From Variovorax boronicumulans NBRC 103145 (GTDB taxonomy: Bacteria > Pseudomonadota > Gammaproteobacteria > Burkholderiales > Burkholderiaceae_C), in contig NZ_BCUS01000057.1 of NCBI RefSeq assembly GCF_001591345.1, forward strand, positions 1 to 38,235: DNA of 38,235 bases, given 5' to 3'. Below are positions 15,786 to 23,695 of the stretch, piece by piece. Each line of letters starts with the position of its first letter. Within the stretch, counting starts at the first letter, position 1. The position numbers and the translations under genes were made by a program. A model generated the notes under the pieces. It worked only from the letters and a program-made list of their open reading frames with translations, was not told the DNA's origin and searched no databases.

Positions 15786-17978
15786 TCAGAAGTCGAACTT
15801 CGCCGACACCTCGAAGGTCCGCCGCGGCGCCAGCAGCACCTGGTTCGCGGCGCGGCCGGTCCAGGTCGCGTAGAGCCGGTCCGTCAGGTTGCGCACACGG
15901 AAACTCAACAGGGCATTTTTCAACCGGTAGCTCACGGCCGCATCGACCGTGGTGAAGCCGTTGATGCGGATCTGGTTGGCGTTGTCGGTGTACATCGGCC
16001 CCGTGTGATTCAGCGACGCGAAGTATTCGAACTTCGAGCCGTCAGGCCGGTAGGTGGCGAAGACGTTGGCCATGCGCTCGGGCACGTTCGGCGGGGTCTT
16101 GCCCACGCGCGAGACGTTGCCGGCCTCGACCAGCGTGTCGAAGCGCGCATCGAGCGCCGCCAGGTTGCCCGCCAGCGTCCATTCGCGCGTGGGCTTCCAC
16201 ACGGCCGACAGCTCGAGGCCACGCGACGACTGGCGGCCGTTGTTCACGGTGGAGGCGGCGTTGTTCGGATCGCGCGAGAGCACGTTGTCGAGTTCGATCT
16301 TGTACAGCGCCGCGGTCCACTCCAGGTTCGCTGCGGGCAGGCTCTGCTTGAAGCCCACCTCGGCCTGCTTGCCGCGCGACATCGGGAACGCGGCGTTCGA
16401 CGCCGACAGCAAGAAGAGCGACCCGACCGGCAGCGTGGCGTTGGTGTACTGCGCGTACAGGCTCGACTGCGGCGACAGGTCGTACACCGCGCCGAGGCGC
16501 CCCGAGGTGGCGCGGTAGCTCGCACCGAAGCGCGTGACGCTGCCTGCGTTCAGGTCCCAGATGCGGCGGTCGACCTCGGTGCGGTCGTGGCGCAGGCCGC
16601 CGACCAGCGTGAGGTCGCGCATCGGCTTGAGCGCGTCTTCCACGAAGACCGAGGCAACCTTCACGCGCGAGAAGGTGTCGGCGCGGTTGCCCGCGCCGGT
16701 GGTCAGCGCGGGGTTGTCGTCGAAGTAGCCGGTGTACGGGTCGAACACCGGCACGCGCAGTTGCGCGGTGGTGGTGGGGCTGCTGTTGGAGAAGCGGCGC
16801 TGGCTGCCGAAGCGCGTTTCGCTGTATTCGCCGCCGACGACGAAGCGGTTGTCCAGCCCGGCGATCTTTCCCTTGTGCGTGGCGTCGAAGCGGTCGAGCC
16901 AGAAGTCCTGGTCGTGCGTGATGAGCGTCTGGTCGCGCGCGATGCTGGCGGGCGGTACGAAGGTCGCGCTTTCGGAATTGCGGAACATGCGCTTCGACTG
17001 GTTAGCCGAGAACTCGTTGCGCCATGACCAGCCGCCGTTTAGCTGCCCCGTGAGGCGCGCGCGCAGCCAGTAGGTTTCTGAAGAGTTCTCGTCGTCGCGC
17101 ACGTTGTAGTTGGTGCGCGCCATGCGCCGGTCGATCACGCGGCCGTCGGGCGTGCTGACGACGTTCGTCGGCTGCGTGGCGAATCTGCGCGGCACGAGCG
17201 GCGTGCCCCAGTAGGCGTCGTTGTCGTCGCGCAGGTAGTCGAACGACAGGTCCAGCTTCACCGAGCCGCCCAGGTCCACCAAGAGGCCGCTCGTGAAGTG
17301 GTCGATGCGCTCGCCGTTGCGGTCGATGGTGCCCACCTTGGTGTCGTTGCGGCTGTAGTCGAGCCGGTAGGCGCTGGCCTCGCCGAGTGCGCCGCCGAAG
17401 CCGAAGGCCGCGCGCGTGGAGCCGTAGCTGCCGTACGAAAGCAGCGCTTCCTTGTGCGGGTTGCTGCGGTCGGGTCGCTTGGTCACGAAGTTGACGATGC
17501 CGCCGATGGCGCCTTCGCCGTCGAGCACCGAGGCCGGGCCCTTGAGCACTTCGATGCGCTCGTAGTTCCAGGTGTCCTGCACGCGGTTGGTGACGCCCGC
17601 GCCCGAGCTGCGCACGCCGTCGTACAGGTACATGAGGCTGGTGAAGCCGCGCAGCGACAGCGTGGTCGGCGACGACGGCGGGCCGCCGCCCGAGAGGCCC
17701 GCCATGCCGCGCAATGCTTCGCTGAAGGTGCGCGCGCCGCGCTGCTGGATCGCGTCCTGCGACAGGATCTCGACCGAGGCCGGCGTCTCGCGCACCGACA
17801 GGCCCAGGCGCGAGGCCGTGCCGCTCGACTCATCGAGGTGCAGGCTGTTCGCGTCGCGGCTGCCTTCGATGGTGACGGTGCCGAGTTCGGCGTTGTTGCT
17901 GCTGCTGTCTTGTGCAGAGGCGACTTGCAAGGCGGTGAAGGCGGCCAGCGCGACGGTGGTGCGGGTGAACGGGGTCAT
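15786..17978 (-). CDS. TonB-dependent (siderophore-type) outer-membrane receptor
   Basis: 730 residues. Signal peptide at 1-22 (ends VASAQ), a TonB-box-like ELGTVTIEG (31-39), plug domain (about 55-165: VRETPASVEILS, LRGFTSLMYLYDGVR, ERIEVLKGPASVLDGEGAIGGIVNFVTKRP), then a 22-strand barrel ending in aromatic Phe (FEVSAKFDF). It takes up a metal chelate through the outer membrane using TonB energy. There are no siderophore synthesis genes, ExbBD or substrate-binding protein nearby. It is the last gene of the ykgO-ABC unit, 32 bases after the second permease. This suggests that the ligand is handled by the ABC-2 system, and that the metal is zinc or another Zur/Fur-controlled ion (inference). 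Confidence 0.93.
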   Translation of the reverse strand: MTPFTRTTVALAAFTALQVASAQDSSSNNAELGTVTIEGSRDANSLHLDESSGTASRLGLSVRETPASVEILSQDAIQQRGARTFSEALRGMAGLSGGGPPSSPTTLSLRGFTSLMYLYDGVRSSGAGVTNRVQDTWNYERIEVLKGPASVLDGEGAIGGIVNFVTKRPDRSNPHKEALLSYGSYGSTRAAFGFGGALGEASAYRLDYSRNDTKVGTIDRNGERIDHFTSGLLVDLGGSVKLDLSFDYLRDDNDAYWGTPLVPRRFATQPTNVVSTPDGRVIDRRMARTNYNVRDDENSSETYWLRARLTGQLNGGWSWRNEFSANQSKRMFRNSESATFVPPASIARDQTLITHDQDFWLDRFDATHKGKIAGLDNRFVVGGEYSETRFGSQRRFSNSSPTTTAQLRVPVFDPYTGYFDDNPALTTGAGNRADTFSRVKVASVFVEDALKPMRDLTLVGGLRHDRTEVDRRIWDLNAGSVTRFGASYRATSGRLGAVYDLSPQSSLYAQYTNATLPVGSLFLLSASNAAFPMSRGKQAEVGFKQSLPAANLEWTAALYKIELDNVLSRDPNNAASTVNNGRQSSRGLELSAVWKPTREWTLAGNLAALDARFDTLVEAGNVSRVGKTPPNVPERMANVFATYRPDGSKFEYFASLNHTGPMYTDNANQIRINGFTTVDAAVSYRLKNALLSFRVRNLTDRLYATWTGRAANQVLLAPRRTFEVSAKFDF

Positions 17979-18010
17979 GGAACGGTGCGTGGAAGAAAGT
18001 AGAAAAAGCG

Positions 18011-19498
18011 TCAGGCCACCGAGAAGCGCCGCAGCCGCCAGGCCGCGAGGCCGAACAGCAGCAGGCTCGGCACCAGCAGTTGCAGCACGGCGAGCGCGGC
18101 CTGCCCGCGCACGAGCTCGGCGGGCTCCTCGTGCCAGGCGAAGGTGGGCATGCGGTCGAAGTCGGCGGGCACGAGCGCATCGCGTGCGTCGATGCGCGGG
18201 AAGAAGAAGGCCTTCCAGGCTTCGTGGTGCGCCACGGTCTGCGCGTCGAAGCGCGCATGGCGACGCGCGCCGTTGCCAGCCAGCGCGGTCATGCCTTCGT
18301 AGGCCACGGCCGCCGGTGACACGGCGCCGAAGCGGCCCACCAGCGCCTGCTGCGCCGCCTGTTGTGCGTCGAAGCGCGCGAGCGCGGGGCGGATCGCTTC
18401 GTCGACCTCGCGCTGGATGCGGTAGTTGGCCAGCGAGCGGCCGGCGATCTCGATCTTGCCGTCGCGCGGCACGAGGATGGCACCCTGCCCCACGTGCTGG
18501 TACTCAGTGCCCAGCAGGTCCTGGTAGCGCTTCATCGCCTCGGCCGTGACCACGCGCTGGCGAGTGGCCAGCTCGGTGCGCGACGGCGCGGGCGCGGCCT
18601 GCGTGACGGCCAGGTTGAGCAGCACCGGCGCCACGAGCACCAGCAGCACCCAGGCGATGACGAGCACCATCGCATTCGTCGCCGACGAGGCGCCGAAGGC
18701 GTTCACCGCCACCACCAGCGCGAACCAGAACAGCGCGTAGGCGCCGACCAGCAACGCCCACCACAGCGTGGCGCTGCCCGCGCCACCCGCCGTGAGCCCC
18801 GCGTGACGCGCGATCCACAGCACCGCCACCGGCAGCAGCACGGCCGGCCCCAGCAGCACTGCGGCGCGCACCGTGAGCTTGCCCGCGAGCAGCGTGCGCA
18901 GCCGCAGCGGTTGCGACAGCAGCAGGCGCAGGGTGCCGTTCTCGCGCTCGGCCGACAGCAGGTTGTAGCTGAGCGCAAAGATCAGCAGCGGCAGCAGGTA
19001 GACGATGACGAAGGCCAGGTCGAAATGCCCGCTCAGCAGGTGCCACGGGTTCTCGATGTCGCTCGGGTTCATGAACACCACGCGGCTCTGGTTCGTGACC
19101 TGGTACTGGCTCGGGAACAGGTCGCTCTGCCCCAGCGCGACCGGGCCCAGCGGCGCGGTCGGCAGCAGCACGTGCTGCCCGCCGTAGCCGCTCGCCATGC
19201 GCGACGGGTCGGCGGGGTTCTCGAAAGGCGTGGGCTGCGCGGTGCCGGCCAGGATGGCTTCGAGCAGCGTGCGCTGCGCGGTGCGGGTGTCGCGGTCGGC
19301 CTGCGCCACGGCCGCCTGCGCGCGGTCGCGCTGGGCGGTCTGCAGCAGGCCGTTGCCCAGCGCATAGGCCACGAGCAAGAGGAACAGCGCGCCGACGACC
19401 CAGAGGCCGCGCTCGGCAAGCATCAGGCGCACTTCCTGGCGCATCACGGCCAGCAAGCGGCGGCCTTGGGGAGGATGGAGGGACGACATGGGTGGCAT
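18011..19498 (-). CDS. ABC-2 type permease with DUF3526 domain (second permease)
   Basis: 495 residues. Helix 1 (about 32-50) is followed by a large extracytoplasmic domain (about 55-160), four to five more helices, a second long loop (about 295-460) and a last helix. AERENGTLRLLLSQPLRLRTLLAGK is the typical ABC-2 coupling segment. The layout matches DUF3526-type permeases, which pair with a second copy and one ATPase. It starts six bases after the first permease; ATG at 19489 is an alternative start with better-spaced GAGGGG. ABC-2 permeases normally export, which is unexpected next to a TonB receptor. Confidence 0.88.
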   Translation of the reverse strand: MPPMSSLHPPQGRRLLAVMRQEVRLMLAERGLWVVGALFLLLVAYALGNGLLQTAQRDRAQAAVAQADRDTRTAQRTLLEAILAGTAQPTPFENPADPSRMASGYGGQHVLLPTAPLGPVALGQSDLFPSQYQVTNQSRVVFMNPSDIENPWHLLSGHFDLAFVIVYLLPLLIFALSYNLLSAERENGTLRLLLSQPLRLRTLLAGKLTVRAAVLLGPAVLLPVAVLWIARHAGLTAGGAGSATLWWALLVGAYALFWFALVVAVNAFGASSATNAMVLVIAWVLLVLVAPVLLNLAVTQAAPAPSRTELATRQRVVTAEAMKRYQDLLGTEYQHVGQGAILVPRDGKIEIAGRSLANYRIQREVDEAIRPALARFDAQQAAQQALVGRFGAVSPAAVAYEGMTALAGNGARRHARFDAQTVAHHEAWKAFFFPRIDARDALVPADFDRMPTFAWHEEPAELVRGQAALAVLQLLVPSLLLFGLAAWRLRRFSVA

Positions 19499-19504
19499 CC
19501 CCTC

Positions 19505-20905
19505 TCAGAGAGCGCGCTGGCGCAGGATGGCAAAGGCCGCGAAGGCCGCCGCGAGCAGCAGGCCGGCGCACAGCACGAGGAAGCTGCGCGCCTGGTGTCG
19601 CAGCGCCCACCCTGCGCCCGGCGGGTGGTAGTCGAAGGGCGGCACGGTGGCCCAGAGCTCGGGCGTGGCCTGGTAGGAGAAGTGGCGGTCGCCGAGCGGG
19701 TCGGCATGCGCCACGAGGTCCTTGCTCATCAGGTCCTGGATGTTGCGGCGGTGCAGTTCGGCGGCCGTGGTGAAGCGCCGGTGGTGCGAGAAGTCGGTGC
19801 CCGCCATGCCCATCGAGAAGCTGCGCACCGCGAGCAGCGGCAGCAGTAGGCCGCTCCACTCCTGCACTTTCTGCTGCTGTTCCCAGGTGTCCCACAGGCG
19901 GCCGTAGTGGCGGTCGTACACGGGGTACGAGGCCTGGTCGTCCAGGCGCAGCGCGATGCCCCACTTGCTCAGCGGCACGTCGCGCCCCCAGCGCTCGGTG
20001 GTGCCGAAGTTCTCTTGCCAGACCTGGTTCGACACGGCCTTGAGTTCCGCGCCCAGCGCCTGGTTGAATTCGAGCCGCGTCGGGCTCGGGAACCAGGTGC
20101 GCGAGAGTTCGGAGAGCACGCGCGGCGCCATCACGGCCTGCCCGATCCACAGTGCGAGCAGCACGGTGATCGCCATGCGCGAGGTGGACGACAGCGCCGA
20201 CACGCCCAGCACCAGGCACACGAAGATGCCGAGGTACACCGCGTAGCCCAGCGACCACGCGCCCAGCCGCAGCAGCGCATCGACGCGCCCGCCCGGCTCC
20301 GCGCCCACTGCCACGGCCACGGCCGCCACGAGCGCCGCCGGCACCAGCAGCACCGCGAGCAGCGCCGACAGCGCGAGCGCCTTGCCGGCCAGCAGCCGCA
20401 GCGGCGCCACGCCCAGGCTCAGCGTCTGGCGCAGGATGCCCTGCTCGCGCTCGCCCGCGAAGGCGTTGAAGCCCAGCACGATCACCAGCAGCGGGCCGAG
20501 CACCTGCAAGATCCAGCCCACCGACAGGTTGCCGAAGCGCTGCAGGCCGGTGGCGTCCTGCGCGGCGTTGAACTTGACCTCGCTCTGGCGGTGCGCCTGC
20601 AGCCACACGGTGCTGCCGATGTAGGGGTTGATGCCCGCGTCGACCATCGACAGCGGCGGCTCGGGCTTGAAGGCGTGCATGCCCTGGTGCGCGGCGTCGT
20701 GCGGATGGCGCTTGTCCTGGTGCAGCCAGTCGCGGTAGTCCATGGCCTGCGCGGCCACCTGCTCGGCATGCGCGCCGCGCTGGTGCGCCCAGCCGACGGC
20801 CAGCGCGGTGAAGAGCAGCACGGCCACGAGCCCGCCGGCCCAGTACAGGCGGCCGTCGCGCAGGCGTTCGGTGAATTCGCGTCGGGCGATCCAGCGCATC
20901 GTCAT
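19505..20905 (-). CDS. ABC-2 type permease with DUF3526 domain (first permease)
   Basis: 466 residues with the same plan as its neighbour: first helix (about 22-41), extracytoplasmic domain (about 42-125), helices with AGEREQGILRQTLSLGVAPLRLLAGKALAL as coupling segment, a second large loop (about 265-430, holding RRFTTAAELHRRNIQDLMSKDLVAHADP), and a C-terminal helix. The two permeases are paralogues that would form a heterodimer with the ATPase four bases upstream. His and Asp are frequent in the first loop (DWLHQDKRHPHDAAHQGMH), which could touch metal (inference). Confidence 0.88.
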   Translation of the reverse strand: MTMRWIARREFTERLRDGRLYWAGGLVAVLLFTALAVGWAHQRGAHAEQVAAQAMDYRDWLHQDKRHPHDAAHQGMHAFKPEPPLSMVDAGINPYIGSTVWLQAHRQSEVKFNAAQDATGLQRFGNLSVGWILQVLGPLLVIVLGFNAFAGEREQGILRQTLSLGVAPLRLLAGKALALSALLAVLLVPAALVAAVAVAVGAEPGGRVDALLRLGAWSLGYAVYLGIFVCLVLGVSALSSTSRMAITVLLALWIGQAVMAPRVLSELSRTWFPSPTRLEFNQALGAELKAVSNQVWQENFGTTERWGRDVPLSKWGIALRLDDQASYPVYDRHYGRLWDTWEQQQKVQEWSGLLLPLLAVRSFSMGMAGTDFSHHRRFTTAAELHRRNIQDLMSKDLVAHADPLGDRHFSYQATPELWATVPPFDYHPPGAGWALRHQARSFLVLCAGLLLAAAFAAFAILRQRAL

Positions 20906-20909
20906 CGGG

Positions 20910-21614
20910 TCAGGCCCTCATGTGTTGCAGGTAGAGGGACTGCAGGTCGGTCTGGCCGATCTGCGCGCCGTCGAGACTCTCGACCAGCCGGCCGCGCTTC
21001 ATGATCCCGACGCGCGTGGCGGTCTGCTGCGCGTGGAACAGGTCGTGCGTGGTGGTGAGCACGGCCACGCCGCGGTCGGCCGCGCGGCGCAGCAGGTCGG
21101 AGAACTCGGCCGCGGCATGCGGGTCGAGCCCCGAGGTGGGCTCGTCGAGCAGCAGCGCCTTGGCCTCTTTGGCCAGCGCGACCGCGATCCACACCTTCTG
21201 GCGCATGCCCTTCGAATACATGCTGACGCGCTTGTCGGCGGCGGCGTGGTCGAGCCCCACCTCGGTCATCAGCGCGAGCAGGCGTTCGCGCGGCAACTCG
21301 TGGCCCAGCGCCAGGCCGGCGAAGAAGCGCAGGTTCTCCAGGCCCGAGAGCGTGCCGTACAGCGTGACCTGCTCGGGGATGTACGCCACGTCCTGCTTGG
21401 TCGCGACCGGGTGGCGCGTGACGTCGGTGCCGTTGATCTGCACCGTGCCGTCGGTCGGCGCGATGAAGTTCAGGAACAGGTTGATGGTGGTCGTCTTGCC
21501 CGCGCCGTTGGCACCCAGCAGGCAGTAGATGTCGCCGCCGCGGATGTCGAGGTCGAGGCGGTCGAGCGCGGTGTGCGCGCCGTAGCGTTTGGTGAGGCCG
21601 GAGGCTCGGAGCAT
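20910..21614 (-). CDS. ABC transporter ATP-binding protein of the ABC-2 system
   Basis: 234 residues. Walker A GANGAGKTT (34-42), Q-loop region near IPEQ (79-82), signature MYSKGMRQK (132-140, the variant seen in NosF/CcmA-like exporters), Walker B ALLLDEPTSGLD with Asp157/Glu158, and switch His190. It powers the two permeases encoded 4 and about 1,410 bases downstream. The start at 21614 lies 122 bases after the ykgO stop; a 7-bp hairpin (GGCGGCA 21714-21720 / TGCCGCC 21725-21731) sits just after ykgO without a T-run and may attenuate rather than end transcription. Confidence 0.93.
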   Translation of the reverse strand: MLRASGLTKRYGAHTALDRLDLDIRGGDIYCLLGANGAGKTTTINLFLNFIAPTDGTVQINGTDVTRHPVATKQDVAYIPEQVTLYGTLSGLENLRFFAGLALGHELPRERLLALMTEVGLDHAAADKRVSMYSKGMRQKVWIAVALAKEAKALLLDEPTSGLDPHAAAEFSDLLRRAADRGVAVLTTTHDLFHAQQTATRVGIMKRGRLVESLDGAQIGQTDLQSLYLQHMRA

Positions 21615-21713
21615 GGCGGAGGGATTCCGATGGAAGGAAGAAGAAAAGGGAAAGACGCGCGCAGGCGCGCCCCCGGCGTGGGCACGCCGATGCGGTCATC
21701 GAGGGGGAATGAA

Positions 21714-21731
21714 GGCGGCAGCGGTGCCGCC
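21714..21731 (-). other. Hairpin between ykgO and the ABC genes, possible attenuator
   Basis: Perfect 7-bp arms GGCGGCA and TGCCGCC with a 4-base loop begin 5 bases after the ykgO stop on the minus strand. The following bases are T/C-rich, not a T-run, so partial readthrough into the ABC genes is plausible. Confidence 0.35.
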
Positions 21732-21736
21732 GCGCG

Positions 21737-21886
21737 TCAGCGCTTGTTCTTGTTTTTCGCGCCGCCTTGCCGCGCCTTGAAGCGCGGGTTGGACTTGCAG
21801 ATGACGTAGGTGCGACCGCGCCGCGTCACCACCTGGCAATCGCGGTGACGCTTCTTGGCTTCCTTGAGCGAGGACAGGACTTGCAT
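21737..21886 (-). CDS. ykgO: Ribosomal protein L36 type B, zinc-free paralogue
   Basis: 49 residues, read directly from the DNA: it begins MQVLSSLKEAKKRHRDCQVV and contains RRGRTYVICKSNPRFKARQG, the L36B/YkgO signature, ending in a Lys/Asn tail. The usual L36 has a four-ligand zinc ribbon; here only Cys17 and Cys30 remain, so zinc cannot be held in the usual way. In many bacteria this paralogue replaces L36 when zinc is scarce and is repressed by Zur. It lies directly downstream of a Fur-family gene, behind a promoter overlapped by a palindrome (21919-21951), and upstream of the ABC-2/TonB genes. Alternative symbol rpmJ2. Confidence 0.93.
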   Translation of the reverse strand: MQVLSSLKEAKKRHRDCQVVTRRGRTYVICKSNPRFKARQGGAKNKNKR

Positions 21887-21918
21887 GTGCGTGGCCGGGG
21901 AGTTCGTTCGGACACGCG

Positions 21919-21951
21919 AATATACGTTATTGCGAATTCATTCTCAATAAC
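21919..21951 (-). promoter_or_regulatory. Sigma-70 promoter of ykgO overlapped by a Fur/Zur-like palindrome
   Basis: On the minus strand TTGAGA (21947-21942), a spacer of exactly 17, and TATATT (21924-21919) form a near-consensus promoter starting near 21912. The palindrome GTTATTG (21926-21932) N12 CAATAAC (21945-21951), with inner GAAT/ATTC arms, covers the -35 box and spacer, so a bound repressor would block it. The shape suits Fur-superfamily dimers; whether Zur or Fur cannot be told from sequence. Confidence 0.75.
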
Positions 21952-21988
21952 TTTGTTAACCGTCCCCAGCACCCGGGGCCCGCCGTCG

Positions 21989-22447
21989 TCAGTGCGGCGG
22001 GTGCGTCTTCGGCGCTTTCGCGCCGGCGTCGACACAGGCGGCGCACAAGCCATGCAGCGTGACCTCGTGGTGCGTCACCTGGAAGCCCTTGGGTGCGAGG
22101 TCGTGCATCGGCCCCGGGCAGGCATGCAGCAGGAACACCTGGCCGCACTGCGAGCAATGGAAGTAGTGATGGTGGTGGTGCCCTGCATCGTCGCTGGCGC
22201 CGTGCGAAGCGTGATCGTGTGGATCAGCCTTGCAGGCCACTTCATAGCGCGCCGGCTCGCCCGGCAGCTCGACCTTGGCGATCTCGCCGTCGGCCAGCAG
22301 CAGCGAGACCTGGCGGTACACCGTCGACAGGCTGATCTCGGGCACGATGGCCCGTGCGTGTTCGAGGATTTCGGGGGCGGTCAGCACGCGACCGGCGTCG
22401 CTGAAGGCGGAGAAAACGGCGTTGCGCTGGCGCGTGAGACGTTGCAT
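21989..22447 (-). CDS. Fur-family repressor with His-rich insert, probably Zur-like
   Basis: 152 residues. Winged-helix N-terminus (about 5-70) with recognition helix SLSTVYRQVSLL (39-50), then a dimerisation domain. Two CxxC pairs, Cys98/Cys101 (HCSQCG) and Cys135/Cys138 (CAAC), form the structural zinc site. Between them and the HTH is an unusual insert DPHDHASHGASDDAGHHHHHYFH (76-97) with eight or more His, suggesting zinc sensing or buffering. It is followed 102 bases later by ykgO and its palindrome. Zur is the favoured reading; Fur or PerR-like roles are not excluded, since a second Fur-family gene lies at 30855. Confidence 0.85.
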   Translation of the reverse strand: MQRLTRQRNAVFSAFSDAGRVLTAPEILEHARAIVPEISLSTVYRQVSLLLADGEIAKVELPGEPARYEVACKADPHDHASHGASDDAGHHHHHYFHCSQCGQVFLLHACPGPMHDLAPKGFQVTHHEVTLHGLCAACVDAGAKAPKTHPPH

Positions 22448-22501
22448 CTCTCGATGATAGGGGCGGCCCGCGCGGCCTTCAGCGAGCCGCGCGCAAGACC
22501 T

Positions 22502-23479
22502 TCACGCGTCGGCCGTCGGGCCGCCGTCTGCCTCGGGTGCCTCGGGCTTGGCCTTGCCCTTCTTGCCACGCGCCGCCTTCTTTGCTGCACGCTCGGCGTC
22601 GGCGCGCTGGCCGGCGGCCAGCCACTGCGCGAACTCCTCGGGCGTCTCGAGCGTGATGCGCCCCAGGTTGCCGGCGCGGAACTCGTGCATCACGATCTCG
22701 GCGGCCTTCTGCAGGTTGACCTTGCCCTTGCCCAGCAGCGCGCCGCGCTTGCGGCCGATGGTGTCGAGGACGTCTTCGTCCTTCATGCCGGCCAGGGTGG
22801 CGGCATCGAGCTCGACGAGCTTGAAGCGCGCGACGATGCCTTCGGCGTAGTTCGCCTTGAGGTAGTCGAGCAGCTCCAGCGCCACTTCTTCCTCGTCGAA
22901 GGCGTTGCGCCCCACCGCGCCGCTGGCCGCGAGGTTGTAGCCGCTCTTGGGCACGATGATGCGCGGCCACAGCATGCCGGGCGTGTCCCACAGGTAGAAG
23001 TCGTCGGCCAGCGTGATGCGCTGCTCCAGCTTGGTGATGCCGGCCTCGTCGCCGGTCTTGGCCTTGCGCCCGCCGGTGAGCGTGTTGATGAGGGTCGACT
23101 TGCCCACGTTGGGAATGCCGCAGATCAGCACGCGCATCGGCTTGGCCATGCCGCCGCGGTTGGGCGACAGCTCGTGGCAGGCGCGCACGATGCGCTGCGC
23201 GGGCATGGTCAGGCTGGCATCGAGCGCGATGGCGCGGGTGTCGGGCAGCGCGTTGTAGTGCGCCAGCCAGGCCTCGGTGCGCTCGGGGTCGGCCAGGTCC
23301 TGCTTGTTGAGCACCTTGAGCGTGGGCCGCCCGGCCGTGAGCTCGGCCAGCATCGGGTTGGCGCTGGAGCCTGGCAGGCGCGCGTCGAGCAGTTCGATCA
23401 CCACGTCGATGTCCTTCACCCGTTCGGTGATGGCCTTCTGGGTCGAATACATGTGACCGGGGAACCACTGGATCGCCAT
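22502..23479 (-). CDS. Ribosome biogenesis GTPase, YlqF/RbgA type
   Basis: 325 residues. A circularly permuted GTPase: G4 NKQD (58-61) comes before G1 GIPNVGKST (121-129) and G3 DTPG (165-168). The start MAIQWFPGHMYSTQKAI is typical of RbgA/YlqF. In Bacillus this protein completes the 50S subunit; in proteobacteria the role is less studied. The C-terminal about 40 residues form a Lys/Ala/Glu-rich tail that could contact RNA. It lies 54 bases upstream of the Fur-family gene on the same strand and may share its transcript. Confidence 0.9.
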   Translation of the reverse strand: MAIQWFPGHMYSTQKAITERVKDIDVVIELLDARLPGSSANPMLAELTAGRPTLKVLNKQDLADPERTEAWLAHYNALPDTRAIALDASLTMPAQRIVRACHELSPNRGGMAKPMRVLICGIPNVGKSTLINTLTGGRKAKTGDEAGITKLEQRITLADDFYLWDTPGMLWPRIIVPKSGYNLAASGAVGRNAFDEEEVALELLDYLKANYAEGIVARFKLVELDAATLAGMKDEDVLDTIGRKRGALLGKGKVNLQKAAEIVMHEFRAGNLGRITLETPEEFAQWLAAGQRADAERAAKKAARGKKGKAKPEAPEADGGPTADA

Positions 23480-23577
23480 CGATGGATGCTCTTTCTTTCG
23501 CGCTGTCTGGAAGGGGGCCGGCCTCGCAGGCCGGGTGCGCATTGTGAACCGGGAAACGGACCGATTCCTCGATGCTG

Positions 23578-23640
23578 CGCTTTTGATAGCACCAACTGGC
23601 GTATTCATTGGCTTGTTGGCCGCCAGATCACCCCTAGAAT
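23578..23640. repeat. AT-rich intergenic element with CTGGCG/CGCCAG stem and TAGAAT box
   Basis: CTTTTGATAGC is followed by CTGGCG (23596-23601) and its complement CGCCAG (23621-23626). It resembles a short dispersed repeat of Comamonadaceae that I know from memory. TTGTTG (23613-23618), a 16-base gap and TAGAAT (23635-23640) at its right edge could serve as promoter for the BamE-like gene at 23696. Confidence 0.4.
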
Positions 23641-23695
23641 CCGCGCGCTGCGCCTGCAGCCGTTTCAAAAAGTCACACCGAGGGAGATCCTTTTC

